10,187 bases of DNA from the NCBI GenBank assembly GCA_032117095.1, contig JAULZZ010000022.1, positions 1-10,187 of the forward strand, read 5' to 3'. The stretch comes from REEB470 sp032117095 (lineage in GTDB: Bacteria; Bacillota; Bacilli; Paenibacillales; YIM-B00363). Shown piece by piece: positions 6,085 through 10,187 of the stretch. A program made the translations under genes and the position numbers. The notes beneath the pieces are model-generated. The model was not told where the DNA came from, searched no databases, and saw only the letters and a program-made list of their open reading frames with translations. The stretch's first letter is position 1, and every line of letters starts with the position of its first letter.

Positions 6085-8907
6085 TTATCCGGTATTGCGC
6101 AACCCTGCTGCGATTCCATTGATCGTGAGCAATACGTCGCGTAGTAGTTGGGTGTGCTCATCGTTCGTATCGTTCCATTGTTCTATGCTCCGCAATGCGG
6201 TCAGCAACTGTACTTGCATGTAACTCAGCGGATCAACATAAGGGTTGCGTAAGCGAATCGATTCTTGAATAATCGGCACGTTATCTAGGATTTCTGTTTG
6301 TCCGGTAATGCGCAAGATCAGCTGTGCAGTACGTGCGTACTCCATAGAAATTTGTCCGAAAATGCGCTCGCGGATCGTGTCTTCTTTGAGCATCGCTGCG
6401 TATTCTTTGGCGATGAGTAAATCAGCTTTAGCCAATGCCATCTGAATGTTGTCGATCAGCGTCCTAAAAAAAGACCATTTTTGATACATATGCTGTAAAA
6501 TTTGCAGGTTCATGTCTTTGTTTTCTTCCCCGTCTTTGTGTAAGAAGTGCTCGATTCCCGAACCCGCCCCATACCATGCAGGAAATAAATACCGACTTTG
6601 TGTCCACGCAAATACCCACGGTATCGCCCGTAAGTCTTCAAACCGTTCGCTATTTTTTCGTTTGGAGGGGCGTGATCCAATATTTAGCTCCCCTATTTCT
6701 GGCAACGGGGTGGATTCACGGAAAAAAGTTAAAAAATCAGGATCACGAAAAACTAAATCTTGATAATGTTTATGCGACGCAGTCGCAATCATTTCCATGT
6801 GCGCTTCATAGGGCTCGTCTTCTGCTAAACGCTCTTGCCGTAGCGAGTGCACTGCGGCGAGTAAAAGTGCGGAAGTGGCTTGTTCTAAACTACGATAAGC
6901 AATTCCTTTCAGGCCGTATCGCGAAGAAAGCACTTCCCCTTGTTCTGTTATTTTGATCCCTGCCCCGATCGTATGGGGGGGTTGGGATAAAATGCTACGA
7001 TTGAGTGGCATCCCCCCACGCCCGAGTGCTCCGCCACGCCCATGAAAAAATTTAAGCGTGATGTCAAACGTTTTTGCTGTTTCCGTAAGCGACTGCAATG
7101 CTTGGCGCAATTCCCAATTGGCAGCGATGACTCCTCCATCTTTGTTACTATCTGAGTATCCCAACATAACTTCTTGGATTCCATCGAGAGAATGGATATG
7201 CTTCACGTATAAATTTTCTTGAAATAGTCGCTTCATCATTGCGGGAGCACGATGCAAATCATCGATCGTTTCGAACAAAGGTACCGCTTGTATTGACGTG
7301 TGCAGATTGCCCCCTTCTCCTCCAGTGAGTAAGCCCGTCTCCTTTCCTAATACCATGACTTCCAAAATATCACTTGCCCCTTGTGTCATGGAGATCAAAT
7401 AACTACGTATCGCAGTGCGTCCAAAAACGTCTTGAATTTTTTTGATCGTGTGAAACACTTCAAGACATTGCTGTGTTGACTCCGTATACGTTGCGGTACC
7501 TGACACGAGTGTCTGGGAATGGCGGAGCTGTTCCAATAGCAACACAATTTTTTCTTCCTCGCTGAGGCTTTTATAATCCTCCGCAATATGCCCCGCATGA
7601 AAAATTTCTGAAATGGCTTGTTCATGGTGGGCACTATGTTGACGAATGTCTAACGTCACCAAATGAAAGCCAAATAATTCTACTTGGCGAATGAGTTTTT
7701 TGATGAGTGAATCTGCAATATAATCGGCCGCATGACTACGCAAACTTTGTTCGATCACGATGAGATCGTCAATGAGCTGGGTTGCCGAAGCATATCCCCC
7801 TTCATCCAAAGCCTTATGTATGCGCATATGCCGTAACCGCTCAATCATATACGTAATTTTTATCCGATATGGTTCCGTTTCGTTGCGCCAAGATTTTTCT
7901 ATCGACAGAGGAACGGTTCTCCGGTCATGGTCAATCGACTTTTTTAGCGCATCCGTCACATGGACGAGCGTTGTACTAAAACTCAAATTTTGTAATGCGT
8001 GACGCAAAGCATCTTCGTACTTGCATAACACCAACTGATGTTGGAGCATAACCGTTTCCCAAGTGACCGCAGCGGTAACCCCAGGGTTGCCATCGCGATC
8101 CCCTCCAATCCACGAACCAAAGCGCAAAAAACTAGGAATATGCCATTGTTTCACAGGGTAATGCACTTGCAATGTACGCTCAATCTCTTTATACACATCT
8201 GGCAGTACATCAAACAACGTTTCATCAAAAAAATACAACCCATTGCGAACTTCATCAAGCACCGTTGGTTTACGATCGCGCAGTTCATTCGTCTGCCACA
8301 ATGTTAAAACGTGATATAACAGCCGTTCTCTTAACCCTTCTTCTTCACGCTTGGTCAAATTCGGATTGTCAAGCAACATCATCTCGTCGGCGATTCGCCG
8401 ATGGATGTCTAGCACAGCACGCCTTGTCGCCTCTGTCGGATGTGCCGTGATGATCAATTCCAATGAAATATGTTGAAACAACGTTTGTAGCTCATCGCTG
8501 TCCACACTTCTTTTTTTAAGCTTGATGATCGCATGCTCAATAGACCCCGGTTGAACAGCATCCCCAGCCGTGCGCTCATAATCTCTTTTACGTCGGATTC
8601 GATGGATTTGTTCCGCAATATTCACTAGTTGAAAATACGTTGCAAATGCGCGAATCACTTTCCGACGGAAAGAAGGATCAAGCGCTCTAATTTGTTCGCG
8701 AAAATGATTGCGAATTTGAAGATGGTCTTGGGAACGTACCATTTTGCTCATCTCGCGAATTTGCTCGACAACACGAAGCAAGGTCTCCCCCGACTCGTGT
8801 ACCAATACGTCGCCTAAGAGATTGCCCAAAAAACGCACGTCCCGACGCAATAACGTATGATTCGGATGACCCGAAGACAACGAAGGCTGGACAAATTCAC
8901 TCATCAT
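6085..8907 (-). CDS. ppc: Phosphoenolpyruvate carboxylase, PEPC
   Basis: PEPC carboxylates phosphoenolpyruvate with bicarbonate to give oxaloacetate and phosphate, an anaplerotic reaction feeding the TCA cycle and aspartate-family amino acids. The 940-residue length is normal for the bacterial enzyme. All main motifs are present: catalytic-His segment HPTEATRR (His156), GGDRDGNP (268-275), GYSDSNKDGG (583-592), glycine-rich loop FHGRGGALGRGG (621-632), QGEVLSSRYG (656-665), NIGSRPSKR (742-750), RNPYVDPL (887-894) and the conserved C-terminal RNTG. The frame is open 25 codons further upstream, but GGAG lies 7 nt before the ATG at 8907; a second ATG follows directly at 8904. It stands between the tRNA cluster and cdaA, an uncommon setting. 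Activity of the family is typically set allosterically by aspartate/malate and acetyl-CoA. Confidence 0.97.
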   Translation of the reverse strand: MMSEFVQPSLSSGHPNHTLLRRDVRFLGNLLGDVLVHESGETLLRVVEQIREMSKMVRSQDHLQIRNHFREQIRALDPSFRRKVIRAFATYFQLVNIAEQIHRIRRKRDYERTAGDAVQPGSIEHAIIKLKKRSVDSDELQTLFQHISLELIITAHPTEATRRAVLDIHRRIADEMMLLDNPNLTKREEEGLRERLLYHVLTLWQTNELRDRKPTVLDEVRNGLYFFDETLFDVLPDVYKEIERTLQVHYPVKQWHIPSFLRFGSWIGGDRDGNPGVTAAVTWETVMLQHQLVLCKYEDALRHALQNLSFSTTLVHVTDALKKSIDHDRRTVPLSIEKSWRNETEPYRIKITYMIERLRHMRIHKALDEGGYASATQLIDDLIVIEQSLRSHAADYIADSLIKKLIRQVELFGFHLVTLDIRQHSAHHEQAISEIFHAGHIAEDYKSLSEEEKIVLLLEQLRHSQTLVSGTATYTESTQQCLEVFHTIKKIQDVFGRTAIRSYLISMTQGASDILEVMVLGKETGLLTGGEGGNLHTSIQAVPLFETIDDLHRAPAMMKRLFQENLYVKHIHSLDGIQEVMLGYSDSNKDGGVIAANWELRQALQSLTETAKTFDITLKFFHGRGGALGRGGMPLNRSILSQPPHTIGAGIKITEQGEVLSSRYGLKGIAYRSLEQATSALLLAAVHSLRQERLAEDEPYEAHMEMIATASHKHYQDLVFRDPDFLTFFRESTPLPEIGELNIGSRPSKRKNSERFEDLRAIPWVFAWTQSRYLFPAWYGAGSGIEHFLHKDGEENKDMNLQILQHMYQKWSFFRTLIDNIQMALAKADLLIAKEYAAMLKEDTIRERIFGQISMEYARTAQLILRITGQTEILDNVPIIQESIRLRNPYVDPLSYMQVQLLTALRSIEQWNDTNDEHTQLLRDVLLTINGIAAGLRNTG

Positions 8908-8967
8908 ACTGTCACTCCAAGTGTCGTGATATAAAATCAATGTATGTATGTATGCTACGGGCACAAT

Positions 8968-9001
8968 AAAAAAATAATCCACCTCTTCATCGAAAAAGAT
9001 T
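8968..9001 (-). terminator. Candidate terminator of the rRNA/tRNA transcript
   Basis: On the minus strand the arms AATC (9001-8998) and TTTTTC (8997-8992) pair with GAAGAG (8988-8983) and GATT (8979-8976). The loop is GAT, with a 3-nt bulge on the downstream side and two G-U pairs. A run of seven T follows (8974-8968). It begins about 55 nt after tRNA-Gly(TCC) and lies about 60 nt before the ppc start, where a transcript end would be expected. The stem is weak, so some read-through into ppc is possible. Confidence 0.45.
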
Positions 9002-9055
9002 TAGAAGGGAATGTGCATTACCAAAAACGTATGAGGATGAATATGAATTTTTAAA

Positions 9056-9126
9056 AGCGGGTGATGGGAATCGAACCCACGCTACCAGCTTGGAAGGCTG
9101 GAGTTCTACCATTGAACTACACCCGC
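9056..9126 (-). tRNA. tRNA-Gly(TCC)
   Basis: The acceptor stem GCGGGTG/CACCCGC pairs fully, with discriminator U as usual for glycine. The D arm is GTTC/GAAC, the anticodon loop CTTCCAA reads TCC, and the T arm holds TTCGATT. The 3' CCA is not encoded. It is the last gene of the cluster in transcription order. Confidence 0.95.
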
Positions 9127-9157
9127 AAATGTACGTAAAAAAATTAGAAAAATAAAA

Positions 9158-9231
9158 TCGGGACGACACGATTCGAACATGCGACCCCCTGGTCCCAAAC
9201 CAGGTGCTCTACCAAGCTGAGCTACGTCCCG
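9158..9231 (-). tRNA. tRNA-Pro(TGG)
   Basis: The acceptor stem CGGGACG/CGTCCCG pairs fully, with discriminator A. The anticodon stem CCTGG/CCAGG holds loop TTTGGGA (anticodon TGG), and the T loop is TTCGAAT. CCA is not encoded. The C at position 1 is the usual proline identity feature. Confidence 0.95.
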
Positions 9232-9246
9232 TGAAAAATAAAACAA

Positions 9247-9323
9247 TGGCGTGCCCTGAGAGATTCGAACTCCCGACCTTTTGATTCGTAGTCAAACGCT
9301 CTATCCAGCTGAGCTAAGGGCAC
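9247..9323 (-). tRNA. tRNA-Arg(ACG)
   Basis: The acceptor stem GTGCCCT/AGGGCAC pairs fully, with discriminator G followed by an encoded CCA (9249-9247). The anticodon loop CTACGAA reads ACG; by family knowledge the A is edited to inosine, allowing one tRNA to read CGU, CGC and CGA. Confidence 0.95.
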
Positions 9324-9328
9324 ATCTA

Positions 9329-9403
9329 TGGAGCGGACGATGGGATTCGAACCCACGACCCTCGCCTTGGCAAGGCGATGCTCTACCACTGAGCCACGTC
9401 CGC
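9329..9403 (-). tRNA. tRNA-Gly(GCC)
   Basis: The acceptor stem GCGGACG/CGTCCGC has discriminator U and an encoded CCA (9331-9329). The anticodon stem TCGCC/GGCGA holds loop TTGCCAA (anticodon GCC). It follows the longest spacer in the cluster (62 nt). Confidence 0.95.
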
Positions 9404-9465
9404 ATAAGTATACCAAACTGCACGCGGTCGTGCAACAACCAATGCGAAACAAACTGACGTGCATG
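9404..9465 (-). other. Long tRNA spacer with hairpin and promoter-like sequence
   Basis: This 62-nt spacer between tRNA-Leu and tRNA-Gly(GCC) holds a 6-bp hairpin TGCACG/CGTGCA with loop ACCG on the minus strand (9434-9419), without a T-run. TTGCAC (9435-9430) and TATACT (9412-9407) stand 17 nt apart, like a promoter. A normal start point would fall near 9400, inside the tRNA, so it probably does not drive a functional pre-tRNA. Confidence 0.3.
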
Positions 9466-9548
9466 TGGTGCGCGTGGAGGGACTTGAACCCCCACGGTTG
9501 CCCGCCAGATCCTAAGTCTGGTGCGTCTGCCAATTCCGCCACACGCGC
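9466..9548 (-). tRNA. tRNA-Leu(TAG)
   Basis: A class II tRNA of 83 nt with a long variable arm. The acceptor stem GCGCGTG/CACGCGC has discriminator A and an encoded CCA (9468-9466). The anticodon stem CCAGA/TCTGG holds loop CTTAGGA (anticodon TAG). Confidence 0.95.
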
Positions 9549-9561
9549 ATATCATGAAAAG

Positions 9562-9634
9562 TGAGCCATGAAGGACTCGAACCTTCGACACCCTGATTAA
9601 AAGTCAGGTGCTCTACCAACTGAGCTAATGGCTC
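9562..9634 (-). tRNA. tRNA-Lys(TTT)
   Basis: The acceptor stem GAGCCAT/ATGGCTC has discriminator A and no encoded CCA. The anticodon stem CCTGA/TCAGG holds loop CTTTTAA (anticodon TTT), and the T loop is TTCGAGT. Confidence 0.95.
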
Positions 9635-9639
9635 AAACA

Positions 9640-9711
9640 CAGGGGATCCAGGGTTCGAACCTGGGAATGACGGAGTCAAAGTCCGTTGCCTTACCACTTG
9701 GCTAATCCCCT
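9640..9711 (-). tRNA. tRNA-Gln(TTG)
   Basis: The acceptor stem AGGGGAT/ATCCCCT has discriminator G and no encoded CCA. The anticodon stem ACGGA/TCCGT holds loop CTTTGAC (anticodon TTG). Only 5 nt separate it from tRNA-Lys. Confidence 0.94.
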
Positions 9712-9721
9712 TTACGTACAA

Positions 9722-9794
9722 TGCCGCCGAGAGGACTTGAACCCCCAACCTACTGATTACAAGTCAGTTGCTCTGCCAGTTGAGCTACAGCGGC
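9722..9794 (-). tRNA. tRNA-Thr(TGT)
   Basis: The acceptor stem GCCGCTG/CGGCGGC contains one G-U pair, with discriminator A and no encoded CCA. The anticodon stem ACTGA/TCAGT holds loop CTTGTAA (anticodon TGT). It complements the second threonine tRNA in this cluster. Confidence 0.95.
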
Positions 9795-9818
9795 AAGACT
9801 CATCATTGAATCACGAAT

Positions 9819-9893
9819 TGGTGACCCGTAGGGGATTCGAACCCCTGTTACCTCCGTGAAAGGGAGGTGTCTTAACCGCTTGACCAACGGGCC
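9819..9893 (-). tRNA. tRNA-Glu(TTC)
   Basis: The acceptor stem GGCCCGT/ACGGGTC contains one G-U pair, with discriminator A and an encoded CCA (9821-9819). The anticodon stem CCTCC/GGAGG holds loop CTTTCAC (anticodon TTC). Confidence 0.95.
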
Positions 9894-9901
9894 CTAAGTG
9901 A

Positions 9902-9974
9902 TGCTCCCAACCGGAATCGAACCGGTGACCTCATCCTTACCATGGATGCACTCTGCCGACTGAGCTATAGGAGC
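9902..9974 (-). tRNA. tRNA-Thr(GGT)
   Basis: The acceptor stem GCTCCTA/TGGGAGC contains one G-U pair, with discriminator A and no encoded CCA. The anticodon stem CATCC/GGATG holds loop ATGGTAA (anticodon GGT). Confidence 0.95.
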
Positions 9975-9988
9975 TCAAAAACAAAGGA

Positions 9989-10061
9989 CTCCCTGAACAG
10001 GACTCGAACCTGTGACAACTCGGTTAACAGCCGAGTGCTCTACCAACTGAGCTATCAGGGA
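9989..10061 (-). tRNA. tRNA-Asn(GTT)
   Basis: The acceptor stem TCCCTGA/TCAGGGA has discriminator G and no encoded CCA. The anticodon stem CTCGG/CCGAG holds loop CTGTTAA (anticodon GTT). It begins only about 6 nt after the 5S rRNA, so it is co-transcribed with the rRNA operon. Confidence 0.95.
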
Positions 10062-10067
10062 ATAAAC

Positions 10068-10187
10068 AGTCAGGCAACGACCTAGTCTTCCACAACCCTG
10101 CGGTTGCAGTACCATCGGCGCAAGAGGGCTTAACGGTCGTGTTCGAGATGGGAACGAGTGGATCCCCTCTGCCATCGTCACCTTACT
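10068..10187 (-). rRNA. rrf: 5S ribosomal RNA (complete or nearly so)
   Basis: On the minus strand the conserved 5S blocks appear in order: GGTGACGATGGC, CGTTCCCATCTCGAACACG, CCGTTAAGCCCTCT and GCGCCGATGGTACTGC. The terminal helix forms between the first bases (10187-10176) and the last (10079-10068), with one mismatch and two G-U pairs. The span of about 120 nt is the normal length, but the 5' end coincides with the window edge, so a few bases may be missing. The rest of the rRNA operon (16S, 23S) would lie to the right, outside the window. Exact ends are estimates. Confidence 0.93.

Noticed and set aside
8908..8982. Upstream 25-codon extension of ppc
   Set aside because: It overlaps the T-run of the candidate terminator and the likely promoter region. 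The ATG at 8907 has a well-placed GGAG.
9328..9564. Plus-strand ORF of 78 codons (MERTMGFEPTT...) across the tRNA genes
   Set aside because: It is the antisense translation of tRNA-Gly and tRNA-Leu. GFEPTT- and DLNPHG-type peptides are well-known spurious predictions from tRNA complements.
9222..9748. Overlapping minus-strand ORFs of 78-106 codons in the tRNA cluster
   Set aside because: They are direct translations of consecutive tRNA sequences (AQLDRAFDYESKG- and GFKSLHAH-type peptides), not proteins.
9975..10181. Minus-strand ORF of 68 codons over 5S rRNA and tRNA-Asn
   Set aside because: It lies entirely on structural RNA genes.

Overview
The window carries a conserved Bacillota (Firmicutes) cell-envelope and c-di-AMP locus, a phosphoenolpyruvate carboxylase gene and the distal part of a ribosomal RNA/tRNA operon. 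Everything clearly coding lies on the minus strand, so transcription runs from right to left. The gene order cdaA-cdaR-glmM-glmS, the 5S sequence and the tRNA order point to a Gram-positive member of Bacilli. The presence of ppc and the moderate base composition could fit an Alicyclobacillaceae-like organism, but that placement is a guess.

Layout in transcription order. (1) 10187-10068: a 5S rRNA, complete or lacking at most a few 5' bases. (2) 10061-9056: eleven tRNA genes, Asn(GTT)-Thr(GGT)-Glu(TTC)-Thr(TGT)-Gln(TTG)-Lys(TTT)-Leu(TAG)-Gly(GCC)-Arg(ACG)-Pro(TGG)-Gly(TCC), of which only four encode the 3' CCA. A hairpin plus T-run (9001-8968) probably ends this transcript. (3) 8907-6085: ppc, 940 codons. 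(4) 5961-5119: cdaA, the membrane diadenylate cyclase, overlapping by 8 nt with cdaR (5126-3894), its regulator. (5) 3704-2283: glmM, set off by a 189-nt gap holding a good candidate promoter. (6) 2122-299: glmS, followed at once by a symmetrical terminator (296-265). (7) 264-1: no confident gene, but several inverted repeats.

How the genes work together. GlmS turns fructose-6-phosphate and glutamine into glucosamine-6-phosphate, and GlmM isomerises this to glucosamine-1-phosphate for UDP-GlcNAc and peptidoglycan. CdaA makes c-di-AMP, which controls potassium and osmolyte balance. In studied Bacillota, CdaA activity is modulated by CdaR and by direct contact with GlmM. PEPC refills oxaloacetate. 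Its position directly upstream of cdaA is the most suggestive feature of the neighbourhood, because c-di-AMP is known to regulate another anaplerotic enzyme, pyruvate carboxylase, in some Bacillota.

I found no undescribed multi-gene system. The observations most worth checking are the ppc-cdaA link, a pair of identical 8-bp sites flanking the glmM promoter, a possible small transcript convergent with glmS, and the lack of a recognisable glmS ribozyme.
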